Shown here: piece after piece, positions 13,575 through 19,545 of the stretch | Layout: every line of letters begins with the position of its first letter | Numbering within the stretch: position 1 is the first letter of the stretch | NCBI GenBank assembly: GCA_041752455.1 | Contig: JBGSWL010000030.1 | Location: 1-19,545, forward strand | Length of the DNA: 19,545 bases | From: JBGSWL01 sp041752455 | Lineage (GTDB): Bacteria > Pseudomonadota > Alphaproteobacteria > Rhizobiales > Rhizobiaceae | Direction of reading: 5' to 3' | Notes under the pieces: model-generated | The model's database searches: none | What the model saw: only the letters and a program-made list of their open reading frames with translations | What the model was told of the DNA's origin: nothing | Made by a program: the position numbers and the translations under genes

Positions 13575-14111
13575 GTGGCTGTTTCGTTGATTATTGTGCG
13601 ACGCCGACCGGGCAACAGCACACAGGCGCTGGTGATCGCGGGAGGCCGGGTGCTCCGCGCGGCGATTGGTCGCGGTTCGACCTCTGTCTTCAAGCGCGAG
13701 GGGGATGGCGCGACGCCGGCCATGGCGCGCCTTGCACCGCTCGCACTGTGCTATCGCGGCGATCGCCTGCAGCGCCCGGTCTCACCGCTTGCGATACGGC
13801 GTATCCGGCAAAGCGATGGCTGGTGCGATGCACCGGGTCATCGCCATTACAACGGCCCGGTGCGCCTGCCCTTTGCCGCATCCCATGAGCGGATGTGGCG
13901 CGACGATGGCGTCTACGATCTCTGCGTGATCTTCGACTGGAACATGGCAGGTGCCAGCCGTCGCGGACGGGCGTCCGGCTCGGCGATCTTCATGCATCAG
14001 GCCAAACCCGGCTACTTGCCGACGGCAGGCTGCATCGCGCTCAACCGACCTGACCTGAAGTGGCTGCTTGCGCGTACCGGTCCTTCGACCCGGATCATCG
14101 TCCTGCGTTAG
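13575..14111 (+). CDS. L,D-transpeptidase family protein (YkuD domain)
   Basis: The 178-residue protein carries the YkuD catalytic motif: H141 in SAIFMHQAKPGYLPT and C153 in TAGCIAL, followed by a leucine-rich end. Upstream landmarks are GDGATPAM (44-50) and the HYNGPVRLPFAASHERMWR region. YkuD enzymes form 3-3 cross-links in peptidoglycan or attach proteins to it. No signal peptide or membrane segment is seen, so export is unexplained, and this short subfamily may act differently from classical periplasmic enzymes. The start is a GTG with AGGAT nine bases upstream. Its last codon overlaps the stop of the convergent methyltransferase gene. It sits beside an envelope-type response regulator, which fits a cell-wall role. 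Confidence 0.85.
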   Translation: MAVSLIIVRRRPGNSTQALVIAGGRVLRAAIGRGSTSVFKREGDGATPAMARLAPLALCYRGDRLQRPVSPLAIRRIRQSDGWCDAPGHRHYNGPVRLPFAASHERMWRDDGVYDLCVIFDWNMAGASRRGRASGSAIFMHQAKPGYLPTAGCIALNRPDLKWLLARTGPSTRIIVLR

Positions 14112-14767
14112 CGCGGGTCGAACTTCCACACGGTGGTTTGCCTGACCTCGGCATCTTCCAGTGCCCGCGTCACCTGAACGCTGTGCACGGCAATCTGCGA
14201 CAGCCGCTCCTTGGGCCGGTAGTGGCGGCCCGGATCGCCGACAAGGATCGTCTTGCCGGCGTCGGCAAGCGCTGCAAGCCATGGGGTGACGCGGGCACTC
14301 ATGGCGCGGTCGTAGAAAACATCGCCCGCCGTGATGACATCATAGCCTTCCATCGGATCGCCGATCCGGTCACCATCCTCAAAGCCGACGTCAACACCAT
14401 TGGCGGCCGCGTTGAGTGCGACCGCCTTGCCGCAGAAGGCATCGATGTCATTTGCGGTCACGAAAGCGGCACCGGCGCGCGCGGCTGCGATCGCAACGAT
14501 TCCTGAACCGGTCGCAAAATCGAATACACGCTTGCCGGCAACCCAGTGCGGATGATCGAGGAGTGTGCGGGCAAGACCCTGCCCTCCCGCCCAGGCAAAC
14601 GCCCAATAGGGTGGCTCGAGGCCGTGTTGCTGCAACTCGTCTTCGGTGCGGTGCCAGAGGTCGTGCGCTTCATCGGCCAGATGCAGGCGCAGTTCCGGCA
14701 CATGCGGCGGCGCAATCAGTGCCGTATTGTCGAGGATGAAAGCCGTGTGATCAGCGATCCGCTTCAC
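14108..14767 (-). CDS. ETFB lysine methyltransferase-like protein (METTL20 homologue)
   Basis: This 219-residue class I SAM methyltransferase strongly resembles METTL20/ETFBKMT. Shared marks are the early AFILDNTALIAPPHVPELRLHL, then PPYWAFAWAGGQGLARTLLD, SAM motif I VFDFATGSGIVAIAA, the acidic ANDID, the post-motif GDVFYD, and VGDPGRHY. The human enzyme methylates lysines of the electron transfer flavoprotein beta subunit; the characterised Agrobacterium homologue methylates ETF-beta and ribosomal protein L7/L12. The product is therefore probably a protein-lysine methyltransferase, though such genes are often labelled L11 or generic methyltransferase. The GTG start at 14767 overlaps the EVE-gene stop (GTGA). 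A GTG at 14821 would add 18 poorly conserved residues. It is the last gene of the minus-strand block. Confidence 0.85.
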   Translation of the reverse strand: MKRIADHTAFILDNTALIAPPHVPELRLHLADEAHDLWHRTEDELQQHGLEPPYWAFAWAGGQGLARTLLDHPHWVAGKRVFDFATGSGIVAIAAARAGAAFVTANDIDAFCGKAVALNAAANGVDVGFEDGDRIGDPMEGYDVITAGDVFYDRAMSARVTPWLAALADAGKTILVGDPGRHYRPKERLSQIAVHSVQVTRALEDAEVRQTTVWKFDPR

Positions 14768-15204
14768 AGTGGTTGCAGGGTCCGGCCATCGAGACCGCCC
14801 ATCCGGCAGACCTCGATCCACTCATCTTGTGTCACGGGCTGCACGGACAGGCGCATCGAGGTGACGAGCGACATTTTCGAAAGGGCCGGGTTGGCCTTGA
14901 TGTCCTTGAGCGTGACGGCGCGCGGCATGTCGGTCACGGCCCGCAGGTCAATGCATTCCCAGCGGGGATCATCCGTTGTCGTGTCGGGATGGGCGAGCGC
15001 CGCGACCTCGACAATGCCGACAACCTCCAGCCCCTCGTTGGAATGATAGAAGAAACCCTTGTCGCCGAGCTGCATCGACCGCATGTGGTTGCGGGCGAGG
15101 TAATTGCGCACGCCATCCCATTGGGTACCGGAATGGCCGGCAGCCTTCTGCATGTCCCACGACCATTTGAACGGTTCGGATTTGAAGAGCCAATGGTTTG
15201 TCAT
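14764..15204 (-). CDS. EVE-domain protein (THYN1 homologue)
   Basis: The 146-residue protein is a single EVE domain of the PUA-like fold. It opens HWLFKSEPFKWSWD, then has the typical WDGVRNYLARNHMRSMQLGDKGFFYHSN, then VVGIVEVAALAHPD. EVE domains are related to YTH domains and recognise modified bases in DNA or RNA; the target of the common bacterial housekeeping version is not established. It lies 10 bases after the gpsA stop and overlaps the methyltransferase start by 4 bases, so it is almost certainly co-transcribed with tsaD and gpsA. The ribosome site is weak, so translation may depend on coupling to gpsA. Confidence 0.93.
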   Translation of the reverse strand: MTNHWLFKSEPFKWSWDMQKAAGHSGTQWDGVRNYLARNHMRSMQLGDKGFFYHSNEGLEVVGIVEVAALAHPDTTTDDPRWECIDLRAVTDMPRAVTLKDIKANPALSKMSLVTSMRLSVQPVTQDEWIEVCRMGGLDGRTLQPL

Positions 15205-15214
15205 CTGCGGACGA

Positions 15215-16204
15215 TCACTCGTTTTCCGGTTTCAGCGGTCGCGACAGCAAAGTGGCTATCGCACTTTCAACGTCAAGCGTGCCGTGCAGGATCTGCGCAA
15301 CCGTGTCGATCAGAGGCGCATCGATCTTGCGGTCTCGGGCGATTTTCGCCGCAATCGCTGCGGTCGCCACACCTTCGGCAAGCTTCACAGCATCCGGTCC
15401 GGCACCCGAACCGATCGCGCGACCATAGGCAAAGTTGCGCGACTGGGTAGATGAAGCGGTCAGCACCAGGTCACCCAGACCTGAAAGCCCGGCCAGCGTT
15501 TCACTGCGCGCCCCGAGGGCCGTTGCAAGCCGCGTCATTTCCGCAAATCCGCGCGTAATGACCGCAGCGCGGGCGCTAGCTCCAAGGCCGCGCCCGTCGA
15601 CGATGCCGGCGGCGATGGCCAGCACATTCTTGAGCGCACCGCCGAGTTCGACGCCGGTCACATCGTCCGACGCATAGCACCGAAGGGTCGCATTGGAGAG
15701 AGCATGGCAGACGCCAAGCGCCGCCGCCATGTCCGCCCCGGCAACGGTGACGGCTGTCGGCAATCCGGCGGCAAGATCGGTGGCAAAGCTCGGGCCGGAC
15801 AAGACATGGGCCTGATGACCCGATGCAACCTCCCGCATGATGTGGGTCATCGTCGCACCGGTTGCCTGCTCGATGCCCTTGGCCGCGCAGATGAGAGTGA
15901 GCCCACCGGGGAGCAGTCCGGCGACGCTTCCCAGAAATCCTCGCATTTTCTGCGCCGGGACTGCAAGCACCAGATGCGTGGTGCCGGACATGGCCTCTTC
16001 AAAATCTGTCGTGGCCTGAAGTTGATCCGGCAGAACCAGATCACCAAGATGACGCCGATTGCGTCTCTGGGTGTTTATTGCGGCCACGGTCTCACCATCA
16101 CGGCCCCAGATCACGACGCGGCCTTGGCGCGCACAAAAACTTGCCGCCAGCGCCGTTCCCCAAGCGCCTGCCCCGGCAATGGTGATCTGCACCCGGCCGG
16201 TCAT
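15215..16204 (-). CDS. gpsA: Glycerol-3-phosphate dehydrogenase [NAD(P)+]
   Basis: The 329-residue GpsA reduces dihydroxyacetone phosphate to sn-glycerol 3-phosphate, the backbone for phospholipids, in the cytosol. The N-terminal Rossmann motif is ITIAGAGAWGTALA. Next come LAVPAQKMR and SGPSFATDLAAGLPTAVTV. The catalytic lysine lies in ELGGALKNVLAIAAG, and the substrate-binding C-terminal half includes GLSGLGDLVLTASSTQSRNF. Length is normal. The ATG at 16204 overlaps the tsaD stop (ATGA at 16204-16201), so the two are translationally coupled; longer frames inside tsaD are not credible. The EVE gene follows after 10 bases. Confidence 0.97.
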   Translation of the reverse strand: MTGRVQITIAGAGAWGTALAASFCARQGRVVIWGRDGETVAAINTQRRNRRHLGDLVLPDQLQATTDFEEAMSGTTHLVLAVPAQKMRGFLGSVAGLLPGGLTLICAAKGIEQATGATMTHIMREVASGHQAHVLSGPSFATDLAAGLPTAVTVAGADMAAALGVCHALSNATLRCYASDDVTGVELGGALKNVLAIAAGIVDGRGLGASARAAVITRGFAEMTRLATALGARSETLAGLSGLGDLVLTASSTQSRNFAYGRAIGSGAGPDAVKLAEGVATAAIAAKIARDRKIDAPLIDTVAQILHGTLDVESAIATLLSRPLKPENE

Positions 16205-17286
16205 GCCTTGGCACCCTTGCGGCCCGATCCGAAAAGCGGCGCGCTCAGTTCGTCGAGCGGCCAGCGCGGGCGGGGGATGACGACCGTGTCGGCAGAAAGG
16301 CCGGCGGCCATCCGCTCGATACCGGCCCAGGCGATCATCGCCGCGTTGTCCGTGCAAAGCGCCAGCGGCGGCGCGGCAAAGCGGTAGCCGTTTTGCGCTG
16401 TCAGTTGTTCCAGCATGGTGCGGATCGATGCATTCGCCGCAACGCCCCCGGCAACGACCAGCACGGGATCTGCGCCCAACGATGGCCGCGCCAGTTCAAG
16501 CGCCCGCCCGACCCGGTCCGCCAGCGTTTCGGTGACAGCGTGCTGGAAGGATGCGCAGAGATCGGCGATGTCGGTCTCGCTCAGCGGTGCCGTGGCAGTT
16601 GCCTGCTTGCGCAGCGCGGTTTTCAGACCGGAGAACGAGAAATCCGGCCGGGCTTCGCCTCTGAGCGGTCGCGGCAGTTCAAACCGGCGCGGATTGCCCG
16701 CGCGCGCTGCCTTCTCCACCGCCGGTCCGCCGGGATAGGGCAGGCCCAAAAGCTTGGCGGTCTTATCGAAGGCTTCGCCGAGCGCATCGTCTATGGTCGT
16801 TGCCAGCCGCTGATGGTCACCCGGACCGCCGACCCGCACGATCTGCGTGTGGCCGCCGGATACCAGCAGCATCAGATAAGGGTAGGAAAGACCATGGGTG
16901 AGGCGCGCCGTCAGCGCATGGCCTTCCAGATGGTTGATCCCGTAGAGCGGCAGGCCGCGCGCGGCAGCGATGGCGGCACCGGTCATGACGCCGACGATCA
17001 GCCCGCCGATCAGGCCGGGACCGGCGGTGACAGCGACCGCGTCCAGATCGCTCCAAGCGACCCCCGCCTCGTCCATGGCGCGCATGATGATCCCGTCGAG
17101 CTTTTCCACATGGGCGCGGGCGGCGATTTCCGGAACCACGCCGCCGAAGGCCGCGTGGTCAGCGATCTGGCTGTGGACGACATTGGACAGGATCGTGCCC
17201 GCCGGGACCTCGGCGCCCGCCGATCCGGTGACCACGGCTGCGGCCGTTTCATCGCAGCTCGTCTCGATTCCGAGCACGGTGGGCAT
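16201..17286 (-). CDS. tsaD: tRNA threonylcarbamoyladenosine (t6A) transferase TsaD
   Basis: The 361-residue TsaD is the catalytic subunit that, with TsaB and TsaE, moves threonylcarbamoyl from the TsaC product onto A37 of ANN-decoding tRNAs. Visible family marks are LGIETSCDET at the start, VVPEIAARAHVEKL, the metal ligands H119 and H123 in INHLEGH, the nucleotide loop LVSGGHTQIV, GGVAANASIR, and the third metal ligand Asp in LCTDNAAMIAW. The start has GGAGAAA upstream. It heads the minus-strand block tsaD-gpsA-EVE-methyltransferase and diverges from hemC, a common alphaproteobacterial arrangement. The shared spacer is 103 bases. Confidence 0.97.
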   Translation of the reverse strand: MPTVLGIETSCDETAAAVVTGSAGAEVPAGTILSNVVHSQIADHAAFGGVVPEIAARAHVEKLDGIIMRAMDEAGVAWSDLDAVAVTAGPGLIGGLIVGVMTGAAIAAARGLPLYGINHLEGHALTARLTHGLSYPYLMLLVSGGHTQIVRVGGPGDHQRLATTIDDALGEAFDKTAKLLGLPYPGGPAVEKAARAGNPRRFELPRPLRGEARPDFSFSGLKTALRKQATATAPLSETDIADLCASFQHAVTETLADRVGRALELARPSLGADPVLVVAGGVAANASIRTMLEQLTAQNGYRFAAPPLALCTDNAAMIAWAGIERMAAGLSADTVVIPRPRWPLDELSAPLFGSGRKGAKA

Positions 17287-17389
17287 GGGGTTTCTCCGGG
17301 CGCAAACGGCTCCTGGCGCTGTCGGCCCGTGCCGATTGCCGCTGTGCCCAATTCACGTTAAGCGGGGTGGCTATCACGGAAGATGAGGC

Positions 17390-18334
17390 TTGCAAACCTT
17401 GACGAATGACAACGAAACGATCCGGATCGGGACACGCGGAAGCCCGCTGGCCTTGGCGCAAGCCCATGAAGTGCGCGACCGGCTGGTCGCTGCCCACGGC
17501 ATCGATGCGGCTTCTGTCGAAATCGTCGTGATCTCGACGGCCGGCGACCGCATCCTGGACCGGCCACTGTCGGAGGTCGGTGGCAAGGGACTTTTCACCG
17601 AGGAACTGGAAGCGCAGCTTCTGACGGGTCAGATCGATATCGCTGTGCATTCCTCCAAGGACATGCCGACGCGGCTGCCGGACGGGCTGGCGATCACCGC
17701 CTTTCTGGAACGCGAAGACCCGCGCGATGCCTTCATCGGCAAGCTTGCGCCGCGTCTGGCCGATTTGCCTGCTGGCGCCATCGTCGGTACGTCCTCGCTG
17801 CGCCGTCAGGCTCTGGTGCGCCGGGCGAGACCAGATCTCGAGGTCGTCGGTTTTCGCGGCAATGTGCAGACACGGCTAAGGAAGCTCGAAGACGGTGTCG
17901 CCCATGCGACCCTTCTCGCCAATGCCGGTCTTCGCCGGTTGGGCCTCGACCATGTGATCACCGACCTGATCGACATGGATGTGTTTCCGCCGGCGCCCGG
18001 ACAGGGCGCAATCTGCATCGAGGGGCGCCTTGGTGATGCGCGCACAGATGCGCTGGTTGCACCGCTCAATCATGCGGAGACTGCCGCGGCGCTGACCTGC
18101 GAGCGGGCGTATCTCGCCGTTCTCGATGGCTCCTGCCGGACACCGATTGCCGGCCATGCCCGGATCGAAGGCGAGGTGATCCGCTTTGCCGGTACGGTCC
18201 TGACGCCCGATGGTCGTCTCTGGCACGATATTGCGCACGAGGGCCGCGTTGCTGACGCCTTGGCGACCGGCGAAGAGGCGGGCCTTGCACTGCGCGACAA
18301 GGCAGGGCCTGCCTTCTTCGAAAGCTGGGTGTGA
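17390..18334 (+). CDS. hemC: Hydroxymethylbilane synthase (porphobilinogen deaminase)
   Basis: The 314-residue HemC joins four porphobilinogen units into hydroxymethylbilane on the path to heme, siroheme and cobalamin. It begins IRIGTRGSPLALAQ and contains VHSSKDMPT with K90 and D91 (catalytic Asp), FRGNVQTRLRKL, PAPGQGAICIE, and C249 in DGSCRTPIAGHA, the anchor of the dipyrromethane cofactor. No ATG is available: TTG at 17390 (GGAAG seven bases upstream) or TTG at 17399 (GAGG ten bases upstream) are both possible, so three N-terminal residues are uncertain. It overlaps hemD by 4 bases. Confidence 0.96.
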   Translation: MQTLTNDNETIRIGTRGSPLALAQAHEVRDRLVAAHGIDAASVEIVVISTAGDRILDRPLSEVGGKGLFTEELEAQLLTGQIDIAVHSSKDMPTRLPDGLAITAFLEREDPRDAFIGKLAPRLADLPAGAIVGTSSLRRQALVRRARPDLEVVGFRGNVQTRLRKLEDGVAHATLLANAGLRRLGLDHVITDLIDMDVFPPAPGQGAICIEGRLGDARTDALVAPLNHAETAAALTCERAYLAVLDGSCRTPIAGHARIEGEVIRFAGTVLTPDGRLWHDIAHEGRVADALATGEEAGLALRDKAGPAFFESWV

Positions 18335-19074
18335 ACGTGATCCGGCCACGGCTGCTGGTGACGCGGCCGGAGCCGGGCGCGACGAAAACCGCAGATCGCC
18401 TCAGGGCCCTGGGGTTCGACGTCGAGACCCTTCCGCTGACGCGGATCGTTGCGGTTGAACCGGCACCGGATGCCGTTGCGAGGGCGAGCGACGCCAACAT
18501 TGTTGCCGTGACCAGCGCCAATGCGCTGCGCCATGCGCCGGAAAGCCTGCTTGGTTCGCTTCGGTCAAAACCCGTCCATGCCGTCGGTGAAGCCACCGCT
18601 GCTGCGGCGAGGCAGGCCGGGTTCGCGCACGTGCTTGTCGGCGGCGGCGATGCGTCTCACCTTGCGAACGACCTGCTACAACGTGGCCACAATGGTGGCC
18701 ATATCGCTTTTTTGTGCGGTTGCCGGAGGGTTTCGACACTGGAAGACACATTGGTCGCGGCCGGCATCACCGTCACGGTTTTGCCGGTCTATGATACGCA
18801 ATTAGTCAGTCAATTGACTGTGTTTGACCGGGACCGCTTTCAACCGACTTTCGCCGGGGTCCTGTTGCATGCGCAAAGCGCGGCACAGGCGCTCGCGCAG
18901 TTGCCAACTGCGGACCGAAACGCGCTTGTCTCTGAAAAGACGCTGTTTTTCGCGATTTCCGAGCGCGTCGCCGATGCGTTGCCTTCGGAATGGCGATCCA
19001 GAACGATTGTCGCCGACGCGCCGGACGACACGGCGATGAGCAAGGCTGTCCTGTCACTGTATGGATCGGCATGA
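18331..19074 (+). CDS. hemD: Uroporphyrinogen-III synthase
   Basis: The 247-residue HemD closes and inverts ring D of hydroxymethylbilane to give uroporphyrinogen III. The family is weakly conserved. Visible marks are RLLVTRPEPGATKTADRLRALGFDVETLPL at the start, VAVTSANALR, the VHAVGEATAAAARQAGF segment, and the YDTQL linker between the two lobes. The start is a GTG overlapping the hemC stop (GTGA at 18331-18334), so translation is coupled to hemC and the pathway order matches gene order. The mitofilin-like gene follows after 85 bases. Confidence 0.93.
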   Translation: MNVIRPRLLVTRPEPGATKTADRLRALGFDVETLPLTRIVAVEPAPDAVARASDANIVAVTSANALRHAPESLLGSLRSKPVHAVGEATAAAARQAGFAHVLVGGGDASHLANDLLQRGHNGGHIAFLCGCRRVSTLEDTLVAAGITVTVLPVYDTQLVSQLTVFDRDRFQPTFAGVLLHAQSAAQALAQLPTADRNALVSEKTLFFAISERVADALPSEWRSRTIVADAPDDTAMSKAVLSLYGSA

Positions 19075-19098
19075 CACTTCCGCGCCGAAGGCCTTTTC

Positions 19099-19118
19099 GC
19101 AAGCGATGGCAAGCGATA
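19099..19118. repeat. Two tandem copies of a 10-bp unit
   Basis: GCAAGCGATG is followed directly by GCAAGCGATA in the short spacer between hemD and the mitofilin-like gene. This is a small direct repeat of unknown meaning, possibly a chance duplication. Confidence 0.6.
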
Positions 19119-19159
19119 GAAAAGCGGACAAGCAATTCAACGCAAGGACGGAGGGCGCC

Positions 19160-19545
19160 ATGGCAGAAACCGGACCCAAGGGCGGCACGGGCATGACAAC
19201 GACGCGCAAGCCGGTGACCATCGATCTGGAAGCCAATGATGTCGAGATGTCCGATGGCATGATGGCAACCGACCCCACGGATGCGAACGGTGACGAAGAC
19301 CGTCAGGTGTTCGAAGCAGAGACAGACGCGACGGCTACCGTCGGTGTTGCTGAGTCTGCGTCCATGGAAGGCGCCGAGGCAGGTTCCGGCGATGCGGATC
19401 CGGCAGACAACCTCGCCGAGCCTTCGGAGCCGGAAACCGACGCGGTCGAGGACTATCGGACCTCATCGGAAGCCGAAGAGCGTGCCGAAGCGGCTGCCAG
19501 CCCGATCCTGCCGCCTCCTGCCGCACCGCCAGCGCGGCGCGGTGG
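19160..19545 (+). CDS. Mitofilin-like membrane protein, N-terminal part (runs off window)
   Basis: An ATG with GGAGGG 8 bases upstream opens a frame that stays open to the window edge (128 full codons). The visible part is hydrophilic, rich in Ala, Glu, Asp and Pro, and of low complexity, starting MAETGPKGGTGMTTTRKPVTIDLEAND without the membrane anchor, and ending in a proline- and arginine-rich PPPAAPPARRG. In alphaproteobacteria the gene behind hemC-hemD typically encodes a mitofilin (Mic60)-related inner-membrane protein with such an acidic N-terminus, then one transmembrane helix and a coiled coil. That identity rests on position and composition; the diagnostic C-terminal part lies outside the window. 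Confidence 0.65.
   Translation, partial: MAETGPKGGTGMTTTRKPVTIDLEANDVEMSDGMMATDPTDANGDEDRQVFEAETDATATVGVAESASMEGAEAGSGDADPADNLAEPSEPETDAVEDYRTSSEAEERAEAAASPILPPPAAPPARRG

Overview
The window is a stretch of core chromosome from an alphaproteobacterium, most likely of the order Hyphomicrobiales (Rhizobiales). This rests on high G+C, a glnK-amtB pair followed by ftsK, a TTAA-N7-TTAA (CtrA-type) box before ftsK, an ETFB-lysine-methyltransferase-like gene behind an EVE-domain gene, and a mitofilin-like gene behind hemC-hemD. I cannot name the genus. There is no insertion sequence, integrase, prophage gene or CRISPR array, and no gene-free stretch reaches 300 bases.

Layout. Positions 1-75 hold a tRNA-Gly(GCC) on the minus strand. 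Positions 219-3400 hold five plus-strand genes: a YbaK/ProXp-ala-type tRNA deacylase, a thioredoxin-TPR protein of the CnoX type, a LON substrate-binding-domain protein, a Trm112-like protein, and a TetR regulator that overlaps the Trm112-like gene by 4 bp. A UbiH-family flavin hydroxylase (minus) and acyl-CoA thioesterase II tesB (plus) diverge at 4694/4865 from a spacer that carries three tandem 17-bp repeats. glnK-amtB (5972-7701) is the nitrogen-sensing and ammonium-transport pair, closed by a strong terminator. ftsK (7912-10512) follows, then lolA and xth.

In the second half, a minus-strand pair encodes an OmpR-type response regulator and a stand-alone cyclic-nucleotide-binding domain. 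A YkuD L,D-transpeptidase diverges from it. The minus-strand block tsaD-gpsA-EVE-methyltransferase (17286 down to 14108) is tightly packed, with two 4-bp start/stop overlaps and one 10-bp gap. hemC-hemD (overlapping by 4 bp) then leads into a mitofilin-like membrane-protein gene that runs off the right edge.

Themes are translation and tRNA quality (tRNA-Gly, ProXp-ala, TsaD, Trm112-like), protein homeostasis (CnoX, LON domain), envelope and division (FtsK, LolA, L,D-transpeptidase, response regulator), tetrapyrrole and quinone synthesis (HemC, HemD, UbiH family), and nitrogen control (GlnK, AmtB). I see no convincing new multi-gene system. The points most worth checking are the CtrA-type box before ftsK, the tandem repeat between the UbiH-family gene and tesB, the coupling of the EVE gene to the ETFB-methyltransferase-like gene, the response regulator paired with a lone cNMP-binding domain, and the near-match sigma-54 promoter before glnK.
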